From assembly GCA_963732855.1 (NCBI GenBank), contig CAVTBB010000002.1:62001-126000 (forward strand): a DNA stretch of 64,000 nt, read 5' to 3'. Below, piece after piece: positions 27,032 through 34,756 of this stretch. Each line of letters opens with the position of its first letter. Position 1 is the stretch's first letter. The translations under genes were made by a program, and so were the position numbers. A model generated the notes under the pieces. It searched no databases and was not told where the DNA came from. It worked only from the letters and a program-made list of their open reading frames with translations. Origin of the DNA: DASXVU01 sp963732855. GTDB taxonomy: Archaea > Thermoplasmatota > Thermoplasmata > Methanomassiliicoccales > UBA472.

Positions 27032-27253
27032 GTGAACCAGGATGAGATAGAGGAATTGATCTTGCGCGTTATCGCAATAGGTGCTATCCTGTCGATCGTA
27101 GAATTCGTGGTCATCTCGGTAGTGGTGGAGGGAGGGGGACTGGCAGGGTACCACTACGGGCTGATGGCAGGGATATTCATGATCATCATAACGGTCATTA
27201 TGGTCTTCTTTGCCAGCGCGTTCATAAAGCCCAGGGAACTGACAGAAGGATAG
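27032..27253 (+). CDS. Small two-helix membrane protein
   Basis: Seventy-three residues with two hydrophobic helices (about 14-34 and 42-64), a charged N-terminus MNQDEIEELILR and a short tail. The start is GTG with AGAGGA five bases upstream. No family recognised. It sits between two cupredoxin genes and could be a partner of the electron-transfer proteins. Confidence 0.6.
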   Translation: MNQDEIEELILRVIAIGAILSIVEFVVISVVVEGGGLAGYHYGLMAGIFMIIITVIMVFFASAFIKPRELTEG

Positions 27254-27328
27254 GGCTTTTCGGTCCGCAAGATCCCATGTCCTATCGCTCGTTGCAACGG
27301 GAGGTAATGGCCTGCGGATGCGCAAATG

Positions 27329-27336
27329 ATATAAGC
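27329..27336 (+). promoter_or_regulatory. TATA element of the multi-cupredoxin gene
   Basis: GATATAAG is centred about 25 bases before the ATG at 27357, so transcription would start at or next to the start codon (leaderless). Confidence 0.5.
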
Positions 27337-27356
27337 CATGGTCTCACAACTCGAAC

Positions 27357-28634
27357 ATGGAAGTGTATCTTGAGGTTGGTGTATTTCTCATGGAAGACAA
27401 GAAGGTCCTATCCGTCCTGATAACTTTGCTCTTTGTCGCGAGCATCGCTGTGGGCGCTTTCGTTGTATCCTTGGCAGGATCTGCCAGTACGGGCGGAGGA
27501 AGCACGCAGGCGTCGGTGCATGTCTATATCCAGAACTACAATTATATCCCGAACGATGTTCGCATCGCGCCCGGTACGACGGTTACTTGGACGAACAACG
27601 ATTCCATGGACCACACTGTTACCAGTCAAAGCAGTGCCCCTGCACCCTTTGATAGCGGAGTGATCTCGCAAGGTCACAGCTTCAGCTTCACCTTCACTAC
27701 ACCTGGAACCTATCCTTACTACTGCAAGATACACCCCTTCATGCATGGGAACGTTACTGTACTGGGGAACGGAAGTAATTCGGCGGCGATACATCTGCAG
27801 GCCCAGAACATAAAGTTCAACCTCAGCTCGATCAGCGTCCCCGCGGGTTCTCTGGTCACCGTGTTCTTCAAGAACCTGGACTCCGGCACTCCTCACAATT
27901 TTGCGGTGTATGACTCCTCAGCTGCAGCAACCGTGATCTTTAAAGGGACAATCATCACGGGTGTTGCCAGCACGACCTATACGTTCACGGCCCCAACAAC
28001 GCCAGGGACCTATTTCTTCCGTTGTGATGTACATCCGACCATCATGTTCGGGAACTTCATCGTGACCCCGTCAGGCTCGCAATCTGCCTCACAGGTGGTG
28101 ATGGAGAACAATTCATATCAGCCAGAGGCGCTAACGGTCACCCCCGGCACGACCGTGGAATGGACCAACAAGGATTCGGTGAACCATACCGTCACAACCA
28201 CCAGCGGCCCGATCCAGTTCGATAGCGGCACGGTCCTACCTAACGGCACGTTCTCACAGGTGTTCCTCGTTCCTGGGACATATGTATACCACAGCGTCAA
28301 CGATACCGGGATGCAGGGAAACATCACCGTCAATGGGCCCCCCTCCTTCCTAGTGAATCTGACCGCTCAGAACTACCAGTTCGATAAGAGCTCGATATAC
28401 GTTCCTGCCGGGCAGAACATCTCGATTTTCTTCAAGAACCTGGATCAGGGAGTAGCGCACAACTTCGCTCTGTACGGATCGTCCAGCCTACAAGTTAAGA
28501 TTTTCCAAGGGGCGGATATCACCGGGGTCGCGAGCACCCTGTACACGTTCAAAGCGCCGAGTTCCCCAGGTCTGTACTTCTTCCGTTGCGATGTCCAACC
28601 GAATCTCATGTTTGGGAGCTTCATCGTGACATGA
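27357..28634 (+). CDS. Membrane-anchored protein with four cupredoxin domains
   Basis: After an N-terminal helix (about 19-41) come four plastocyanin-like domains of some 90 residues. Domain 1 has DHTV and YYCKIHPFMHG, and domain 2 PHNFAVY and FFRCDVHPTIM: complete His-Cys-His-Met type 1 sites. Domain 3 keeps NHTV but reads YHSVNDTGM, so Cys and the second His are lost. Domain 4 keeps AHNFALY and FFRCDVQPNLM, with His replaced by Gln. Domain 2 is nearly identical to the cupredoxin tail of the quinoprotein, showing recent duplication. The protein is placed outside the cell and should carry one electron per copper. The start at 27357 follows a TATA box directly; Met12 is an alternative. Confidence 0.85.
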   Translation: MEVYLEVGVFLMEDKKVLSVLITLLFVASIAVGAFVVSLAGSASTGGGSTQASVHVYIQNYNYIPNDVRIAPGTTVTWTNNDSMDHTVTSQSSAPAPFDSGVISQGHSFSFTFTTPGTYPYYCKIHPFMHGNVTVLGNGSNSAAIHLQAQNIKFNLSSISVPAGSLVTVFFKNLDSGTPHNFAVYDSSAAATVIFKGTIITGVASTTYTFTAPTTPGTYFFRCDVHPTIMFGNFIVTPSGSQSASQVVMENNSYQPEALTVTPGTTVEWTNKDSVNHTVTTTSGPIQFDSGTVLPNGTFSQVFLVPGTYVYHSVNDTGMQGNITVNGPPSFLVNLTAQNYQFDKSSIYVPAGQNISIFFKNLDQGVAHNFALYGSSSLQVKIFQGADITGVASTLYTFKAPSSPGLYFFRCDVQPNLMFGSFIVT

Positions 28635-29078
28635 TGAGCATCAGCGGCGTCCGAAACCGAAGGGCAAATCCTGATGGCTCATCCAAACCGATTCATCCTG
28701 ATGGCCGTAGCCCAAAAACTGGGATAAATAGGCCATCTATCCTCAGGGATTTCAATTAAGTATTCGAGTTTGATTCGCACAGGCAAAGTAAGTTGTCCAT
28801 AGTAGATTAGGGGAAGAGATCCTCAGTAGTTCTGCTGAGATCTTTTGATTCGACCAGAAAAATTGAATATGGACTGCGCCATATATTACAGTGGCCGTTA
28901 TTGGGTACTCTCCTAAGCAGCTGGTATCTCGTGACAGCCACAAATAATATATTGATAACTATATAGATAACAAGAACAATTACAAAGTGAAAGTGTCAGA
29001 ATTAGTTTGCTGTAGGCCGTAAATGATGGGCACAAACCTAATATACCAATTGAACAAGAAAGGTAATCTGAGAGGAAT
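28635..29078. other. Non-coding stretch
   Basis: No gene seen. It has an imperfect hairpin GATCCTCAG/CTGAGATC at about 28818-28843 and several AT-rich stretches (ATATTGATAACTATATAG near 28950) that may hold the promoter of the DUF389 gene. Confidence 0.35.
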
Positions 29079-30335
29079 GTGGCGCTTAGATTAGTGGAAG
29101 TGGACGTACCGGAAAGCGGTGCGGAAAAGGTGGAAGAAGTTCTTAAGGATCAACATGTAGAGAAACTGCCGAGTGTCTCACTTTCCGGCGATCTGATGAT
29201 GGTTCGTGTCATCCTCGAGGCTGAAGAAGCCGAGGCTGTCATAGAAAGGTTCCAAGATGCTTTCGGCACCCATGACGGTTTCCGTGTAAACCTCTTTCCC
29301 CTTGAGGCGACAATACCGGTCCATAAGCCAAGGGAAGACGTGGAGAAGGAAAAGAAGAAGGAGACTGAGGAGAAAGCGAAGGAGGAAAAGAAGGAGACTG
29401 AGGAGAAAGCGAAGGAGGAAAAGAAGGAGACTGAGGAGAAAGCGAAGGAGGAAAAGAAGGAGGAGTCAAACAACGCCGGTGGAACTAGTCCACTGCCAGA
29501 GCCGGCACCACCAGTTGAATTGTGGACTCCCCCAGCATTGAATGGGATTGAAAACGGCCTTCCCAAGGAAGCAGTTCAGACGTCAGAAGATATTGATAAG
29601 AAAGAGAAAAGGAAGAGGTCACGCATCAGCAAGGATGAACTGTATGCCGACCTGAACGATGCGGTGAAGGTCAACTACACTTACTTCGCGCTGGTAGTGC
29701 TTTCCGTGGTGGTAGCGGCAGTTGGGCTGGTGCAAAACAACATTGCGGTGATCATTGGAGCAATGGTCATTGCCCCGTTGCTAGCCCCCAACGTGGCCCT
29801 CTCCTTATCCACAACCCTAGCCGATAGAAAGCTTGCGGCAAAGGCCTTTATATCGCTGGGCACTGGTCTAATATTGGCCTTGGTCCTATCCACAATCTTG
29901 GGTTTTTTCATTAATGTGGACCCGACATTGCCAGAGATTGCCCTGCGCACCAATGTGGGCATAGGAGACGTGATCGTCGGTCTGGCGGCTGGAGGCGCAG
30001 CGGCATTCTTTTTCAGCCTAGGCACCGGCACGGCGTTGGTGGGCGTCATGGTAGCGGCGGCATTATTACCTCCGCTGGTTGTCTCAGGGCTCCTTATCGG
30101 AGCAGGGGATTATCGATTAGCCACCCAGTCCCTTCTTCTTCTGGTCAGTAACCTTATCGGCATCAACCTGGCCGGAACAATGGTGTTCATTTGGGAGGGC
30201 TTATGGCCTAGTTCCTGGTGGGAGGAGAAGAAGGCCAAACGCACTGCCCTCATAGCCCTTTTGATATGGATTGCCTTATTTCTGGTGCTGATGATTATAT
30301 TGTTGGCAGTCCAGAATGTCATCGTATTCAATTGA
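29079..30335 (+). CDS. DUF389 (TIGR00341-type) membrane protein
   Basis: A 418-residue protein in three parts. Residues 1-85 form a small alpha/beta domain (LRLVEVDVPESGAEKVEEVL). Residues 90-190 are a highly charged linker with three perfect copies of KETEEKAKEEK. Residues 195-418 are a membrane domain of about six helices with NNIAVIIGAMVIAPLLAP and FSLGTGTALVGVMVAAALLPP, typical of DUF389. The family is widespread and functionally uncharacterised. The start is GTG, with AGAGGA directly upstream. The repeat linker probably forms a long helix that separates the cytosolic domain from the membrane. Confidence 0.85.
   Translation: MALRLVEVDVPESGAEKVEEVLKDQHVEKLPSVSLSGDLMMVRVILEAEEAEAVIERFQDAFGTHDGFRVNLFPLEATIPVHKPREDVEKEKKKETEEKAKEEKKETEEKAKEEKKETEEKAKEEKKEESNNAGGTSPLPEPAPPVELWTPPALNGIENGLPKEAVQTSEDIDKKEKRKRSRISKDELYADLNDAVKVNYTYFALVVLSVVVAAVGLVQNNIAVIIGAMVIAPLLAPNVALSLSTTLADRKLAAKAFISLGTGLILALVLSTILGFFINVDPTLPEIALRTNVGIGDVIVGLAAGGAAAFFFSLGTGTALVGVMVAAALLPPLVVSGLLIGAGDYRLATQSLLLLVSNLIGINLAGTMVFIWEGLWPSSWWEEKKAKRTALIALLIWIALFLVLMIILLAVQNVIVFN
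29358..29456 (+). repeat. Three perfect 33-bp tandem repeats inside the DUF389 gene
   Basis: Units at 29358-29390, 29391-29423 and 29424-29456 are identical in DNA, each encoding KETEEKAKEEK; a partial copy follows. Perfect identity points to recent slippage, so copy number should vary between strains. Confidence 0.9.
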
Positions 30336-30475
30336 ACCCGACCATTCTCGATCGCATGTGATAACGGTTGTCTGATTTTGCTATGATTCTGGAAAATTAT
30401 AGTTTCATGGGAGGCCAAACCAATGAGAAATCCGATTGATGTCTGTCATTCACAACTCACTGAAGGTCTGAGCAT

Positions 30476-31258
30476 TCATCCAAATGGAGCTTCAGAGAGC
30501 GCATACCATACCCCAGCCAGAGTATCACTTCCGCTGCTATGCCCCAAGCCAAGGAGCTCAAATGCACGGCGGTCGATATCGCCTCGTTTGGTCATCGCCT
30601 CGCCGATCGCTCTCACTGAAGTTGAATAATGCCCATCCATGGCATCGAGCAGCATCGTCCTGGAGAACCAGTTTGGGTATTGAAGTGCCACCCTGCGGAA
30701 CGGTGACAGGTCATGGCCGAGCAGATGCTTGACCAAGCTCATACCCACTAGGAAATCGTCCCCCGATGGAGTGAGACCATAACCTAGTCCGATAAGGCCG
30801 TTGGCCAGCTCCGAATCGCTCTTCGATCGGGTAAGAACGTAGGCTTGCTTCCTGACCACAAAACCCTCTAGGCCAGAAGGCGCTTCGGCCTCTCCTAGGT
30901 GGACCAGGAGCGCGGTGGATATGCTTCGCTCCTTTACCTGGACGTGCTGACGAATGGCCCGTTTGCAGGAATGAACGTCAAGGGACATTTCTTTTTTCAA
31001 GCTCATATCCTTCGGTTTCCCTAGCTTGACAGAATATGAATCGGTCTTGAATGAGTCAGCTTCAAAGAACCCGATCTTCGCGTCCAGGAGGATGGATGTA
31101 TCCACGATCACACTAGAAGGTGAAAGCGCTTCAGATCTGGAGCTCACAGTAACCGTTCTGTCCCCGAAGAGGAAGTTCGAGGAGTACCTACCCTGATGTA
31201 GAAGTACTCCCTGACCCGGTTGGTATGCTCGCGATCCGTGGCACAACGAGGAGAACAA
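30476..31258 (-). CDS. allH: DUF2877 protein, AllH/YlbF homologue
   Basis: A 260-residue protein of the DUF2877 family, marked by LGYGLTPSGDDFLVG near residue 165 and LGLGHSSGSDTLAGV near 240. In E. coli the homologue (YlbF/AllH) is needed together with FdrA and YlbE for oxamate carbamoyltransferase activity in allantoin breakdown. It is the last gene of the operon, 12 bases after the YlbE homologue. The function here (carbamoyl transfer to or from an amide substrate) is inferred from the operon. Confidence 0.8.
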   Translation of the reverse strand: MFSSLCHGSRAYQPGQGVLLHQGRYSSNFLFGDRTVTVSSRSEALSPSSVIVDTSILLDAKIGFFEADSFKTDSYSVKLGKPKDMSLKKEMSLDVHSCKRAIRQHVQVKERSISTALLVHLGEAEAPSGLEGFVVRKQAYVLTRSKSDSELANGLIGLGYGLTPSGDDFLVGMSLVKHLLGHDLSPFRRVALQYPNWFSRTMLLDAMDGHYSTSVRAIGEAMTKRGDIDRRAFELLGLGHSSGSDTLAGVWYALSEAPFG

Positions 31259-31270
31259 AAGTGGATCACC

Positions 31271-32539
31271 TCATATTCCATATTTCGCGGCGTATGCCCT
31301 TAGAGCATCCTGGAATGCCTCGATCGGAGCATGGGAGATGCCTCCCCCTATCTGCCCTATGCCGGCCTTTTTATGTGCGATACCGGTGTTGGATTTGGGC
31401 ACGAGGCCGGTGCGGTTGACCTTGATCATGTCTATACCTGTCGGCAGTCCTTTGAAATCCAGGGATGGCACCAGGAAATCTCGACTCATGCCGCGGCATA
31501 CCCTATAGCCATCCAGAGTCATCTGCATCGCATCCCTGGCCCGTCCTCCGACGAACCGGGTGACAGCGGGCGAGGCCGCCGAGGCATATCCACCCAGACC
31601 CATGGTTTCCATGATGGCGCTGTCGCCGAAGTCGCCGGCCGCATCGCTCTCCTTGAAACCTGGGAAGTACAGACCTTGAGGTATCATGGCTGGTCCCACG
31701 AACCATTCACCCGGAAGGGAGGATATTCCTATGCCATACCCTACACCGTTACGCGTGAGCTTGGTGACCACCGTGGAGTGCTCGATCCCATCGACCGGGT
31801 CAATCAATGCCTTCATCGCCGGCATTGACAGGTTAAGGAAGAACTGCTCCCTTTCAGCGATGAACTTGATCACATCTTTACCATCTTCCATTTCGAGGAG
31901 CTTGGCCAGCAAGCCGCGAAGGAACAGCAGACTGGAGGCGTCAAAGCGTTGGTGGAACTCATCACCCATCATGAGCCCCTTGGAGACTATGACCTTGAGG
32001 TCTATCGGCTCTGAGTGAACGGCCTTGGCCAGAGCCGGTCCCATGACATCGTTCATCCAAAGCAGGCGCTTGATGATCTCATCATCGTACCCCCCAAATC
32101 TTAGGATCTTTCCCCGACCTTCATGCAGGTTGCAGTAGGCGCGGTTGCCGAAGACAGGGTTCTCCACCACGCAAACCATCATCCCCGAGGTCACGATGCC
32201 GGCCATGGGGGCCACCGTGGAATGCTCGTGGCAGGGTTCGAATCGCAATTGACCACTGGTGGCGAGTTTATCGGCCTCCTTCAGATCCTTTGCTCTTCCT
32301 TCGAAGATTAGGGCTCCTTGGACAGCGGCCTTCATGGGTCCGATCATATCCTTATACGCGATGGGTGGGCCGGCGTGCAGAACCAGATCATCATCCATTC
32401 CCGGCACCGCGTTCTTGGCCAGGTCGAAGTCTATCAGCATCGCCCGTCCTTCGTTCATGCGTTTGACCGCCTCGTCATTCGCCGATGCGATCTCATCGGC
32501 AATCGCTTTAGGAGTTCTTGCAGCACTTTTGCTAACCAT
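31271..32539 (-). CDS. allG: DUF1116 protein, AllG/YlbE homologue
   Basis: A 422-residue protein of the DUF1116 family, clearly similar to E. coli YlbE over its whole length: LHAGPPIAYKDMIGPMKAA near 55, RAYCNLHEGRGKILRFGGY near 130, MGDEFHQRFDASSLLFLR near 185, and the C-terminal NTGIAHKKAGIGQIGGG. YlbE is one of the three subunits assigned to oxamate carbamoyltransferase. The ATG at 32539 follows GGTGA and lies two bases after the stop of the 51-residue gene, so expression is coupled. It may bind the carbamoyl-acceptor amide. Confidence 0.85.
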   Translation of the reverse strand: MVSKSAARTPKAIADEIASANDEAVKRMNEGRAMLIDFDLAKNAVPGMDDDLVLHAGPPIAYKDMIGPMKAAVQGALIFEGRAKDLKEADKLATSGQLRFEPCHEHSTVAPMAGIVTSGMMVCVVENPVFGNRAYCNLHEGRGKILRFGGYDDEIIKRLLWMNDVMGPALAKAVHSEPIDLKVIVSKGLMMGDEFHQRFDASSLLFLRGLLAKLLEMEDGKDVIKFIAEREQFFLNLSMPAMKALIDPVDGIEHSTVVTKLTRNGVGYGIGISSLPGEWFVGPAMIPQGLYFPGFKESDAAGDFGDSAIMETMGLGGYASAASPAVTRFVGGRARDAMQMTLDGYRVCRGMSRDFLVPSLDFKGLPTGIDMIKVNRTGLVPKSNTGIAHKKAGIGQIGGGISHAPIEAFQDALRAYAAKYGI

Positions 32540-32541
32540 GT

Positions 32542-32697
32542 TCAATCACCGATCCTCTTCAGGATATCGACGATGTCTGCAGGTTTTTCTGGCTCCGGTG
32601 TCCACTCTATCTGGCTCACGTCGATCCTCTGATCCTTCATCTCCCTCAGGAACCACTCCGAGCCAACACAGAATACCTTGAGCTTGCCTCCTATCAC
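32542..32697 (-). CDS. 51-residue protein equal to the C-terminal module of FdrA
   Basis: Start GTG overlaps the fdrA stop (AAGTGATAGG), with GGAGGG six bases upstream, and the stop lies two bases before the allG ATG. The sequence KLKVFCVGSEWFLREM, then IEWTPEPEKPADIVDILKRI, matches the last 50 residues of E. coli FdrA (NIGLRSFALEL, HYQWSPVAGG, LARLLERL as I recall them). FdrA of this organism lacks exactly this part. So the module exists as its own polypeptide. Because it is so short it would be missed by most gene callers. Start and stop both being coupled to neighbours argues that it is translated. Confidence 0.75.
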   Translation of the reverse strand: MIGGKLKVFCVGSEWFLREMKDQRIDVSQIEWTPEPEKPADIVDILKRIGD

Positions 32698-34154
32698 TTA
32701 AGTCCCTCCATGACATTGGCTGCGTATTCAGCTGCGTTCCCGGCGGAATTGAAGACCACCACTCCCAGGTCCTCCAGGCCACGACGGACTTTCTCATAAT
32801 CCTGTTTGTCCCTGTGCGTTCCACATAAGGACGCGATCGCCAATGGGCCTTTCTTCAAACCATTCAGTCCTTCCAGCGGGTCCATGGCACTGCCCCAGCC
32901 TAACATTACCTCGAACAGCAGCACCGCAACTTCCTTCCGGGCGCTGTCCTTCACCAGCATAGAGTTGCGGGCCACTGGGTCGATCATCGGGTGAGGCCTG
33001 CCCTTGACGTACTCCTCTGCCCCGGTGTCGATGCAGACGTTCACATTGTCCCATTTTTCCGGCAGGGTCATTTCCTTGGTCGCCGGGGCATTGGAATATA
33101 CCTTGATGCCCTTGTTCATCAAGATGGCCTGCGCCTGGTAGCAAAGGCTTCCCCCGACGAACAGCCCTCTCAACAATTTCCTTCCTTTCAGATCATTGGT
33201 GGACTCAGGGTTCGATTCCTTCAACTCGATCCGTCCCAGGGCCTTTAGGACATAGTTTACGCCTTCATCCATTGACCCGGTGATCATTGTGGCACCTTCT
33301 TTGCTGCTGCCATGACTTCCAAGAGCAATGAAGGCCGAAGGCCGCCCTTTTATCATGCCTACGATCTCACGTTTAACAGCTTCGTCCGGTGTCTTTCCTA
33401 TCACAATGACGGTGTGATCCTTTGGCATCATGTCCAGGGCCATCTTGCTCATGATGCCTCCGACCTCTTTGCTCATGTCCTTGCTTCCGACACCGATAGC
33501 AAAGGAGACCCCTTGACCCGCTTTGTCTAGAAGGACCGTCACTTCCTGCATGCCGGAGCCTGCCGATCCGACCACCGCGAGGTCTCCGTCCTGGACGGCA
33601 TTGGCGAATCCGATACCTGCCCCGTGGATGATGACCGTGCCAGCATCGGGACCCATGACTAGCAGTCCCTTTTCCTTTCCCTTCTTCTTCAGCCTTACCT
33701 CGGCCTCCCGGGGGACATTGCTGCTGAAAATGTGCAGGTTCATTCCCTGATCCAATCCTTCGTCAGCCAATCCCTCGACGTATTCGCCGGGGGTTGAGAT
33801 GAAGAGGACTGGAAATTGATCCTTGGACACCAGTTTGGAGATGTCTTCCATTCTCGGTAAGGTCTCAGGCGGTGCTTCAGCGGTAACCTCCTTGTCCATC
33901 AATATCTTTGAGTGCTGGATCGCCGCCTTAGCGTTTGCCTCGCTGTCCGCTTCCACGGCTATGAGGATGGAGCTGGGTAAGAGCCCGGTCGGGGGTGAGA
34001 ACCCGGCATCACGCATCACCTCCATATTCTCCTTGGTGGCGGTCATAAGCCCCGCCTTTGTCACTCCCTTATCTTTCTCCAGTTCTCTGCCGATCAGCAT
34101 GAGCAGGACCGAGTCCATGTACCGGTTCTTCACCTCATAATATTGTGAGACCAT
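32694..34154 (-). CDS. fdrA: FdrA-like acyl-CoA synthetase-fold protein (AllF)
   Basis: A 486-residue protein related to E. coli FdrA (555 residues) and the succinyl-CoA synthetase fold. Visible are KGLLVMGPDAGTVIIHGAGIG near 165, GSAGSGMQEVTVLLDKAGQG near 200, SFAIGVGSKDMSKEVGGI near 220 and GRPHPMIDPVARNSML near 390. The C-terminal module of about 50 residues seen in E. coli FdrA is absent and encoded by the next gene. I start at 34154, five bases after AGGTGG; a GTG three codons earlier is possible. With allG and allH it should form a carbamoyltransferase-like complex. No carbamate kinase gene is in the operon. Confidence 0.87.
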   Translation of the reverse strand: MVSQYYEVKNRYMDSVLLMLIGRELEKDKGVTKAGLMTATKENMEVMRDAGFSPPTGLLPSSILIAVEADSEANAKAAIQHSKILMDKEVTAEAPPETLPRMEDISKLVSKDQFPVLFISTPGEYVEGLADEGLDQGMNLHIFSSNVPREAEVRLKKKGKEKGLLVMGPDAGTVIIHGAGIGFANAVQDGDLAVVGSAGSGMQEVTVLLDKAGQGVSFAIGVGSKDMSKEVGGIMSKMALDMMPKDHTVIVIGKTPDEAVKREIVGMIKGRPSAFIALGSHGSSKEGATMITGSMDEGVNYVLKALGRIELKESNPESTNDLKGRKLLRGLFVGGSLCYQAQAILMNKGIKVYSNAPATKEMTLPEKWDNVNVCIDTGAEEYVKGRPHPMIDPVARNSMLVKDSARKEVAVLLFEVMLGWGSAMDPLEGLNGLKKGPLAIASLCGTHRDKQDYEKVRRGLEDLGVVVFNSAGNAAEYAANVMEGLK

Positions 34155-34163
34155 GAGATCCAC

Positions 34164-34748
34164 CTATGTCCCCGCTCCCGATGGCTGGTCCGATTCCTCG
34201 ACATCATATGATGCGGTGAACAACACCTGCATGTGGGCCCAGAGCGGTCCCAGCAGGTTCATCAGCAGCCCGCTCAGCCAAGCCACCACGACCTGCCCCG
34301 GATCCAGCCCAAAACCTCCAAAGAATGTGGCAAAGAACGTCGCGAATCCGTAGAAGCAGGCGGGGGTGTAGCTGATCCCTTTCCAGAATTTGCCGCCCCA
34401 GAGGATCGGCTGGTTCACCAGAAAGATGATCAGGAAGTCGAAAAGTAGAATGTTCAACTGGCTCCCCATCGACGAGTTGTAGTATGTGAATATGACCCCG
34501 GCCACGAACCCCCAGAAGGAACCCCAGATGATCGCCGGATACATCTTCTTTATTATGGCCTTGGTGTTTCCCGGCCCCTTGCCACCGGCGGCGAAGTATC
34601 CTGCCCAGGTTATGAATATCCCCCATGCTCCGAAGTTCAACGCCAGCGGTGCAGCCAGTAAACCGGGCCAGGCCAGGAAGACCGTAAAAGCTGCCAAGAT
34701 CCCTCCGGTGATGGCTGCTGGGATGCGCTCTTTCCTTGTTATGGCCAT
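34164..34748 (-). CDS. DUF1097 membrane protein, probable transporter
   Basis: A 194-residue protein with five or six membrane helices; PLALNFGAWGIFITWAGYF and the LxxLLGPLWxH C-terminal part recall the DUF1097 family. It lies between the amidohydrolase and fdrA with gaps of less than ten bases on both sides, so it is co-transcribed and most likely moves the substrate or product of the pathway (an inference from position). The ATG follows GAGGGATGAC. Confidence 0.7.
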   Translation of the reverse strand: MAITRKERIPAAITGGILAAFTVFLAWPGLLAAPLALNFGAWGIFITWAGYFAAGGKGPGNTKAIIKKMYPAIIWGSFWGFVAGVIFTYYNSSMGSQLNILLFDFLIIFLVNQPILWGGKFWKGISYTPACFYGFATFFATFFGGFGLDPGQVVVAWLSGLLMNLLGPLWAHMQVLFTASYDVEESDQPSGAGT

Positions 34749-34756
34749 GTCATCCC

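Noticed and set aside
32230..32250. tRNA T-loop-like GGTTCGAATC
   Set aside because: Lies inside the conserved allG coding sequence with no tRNA stems.
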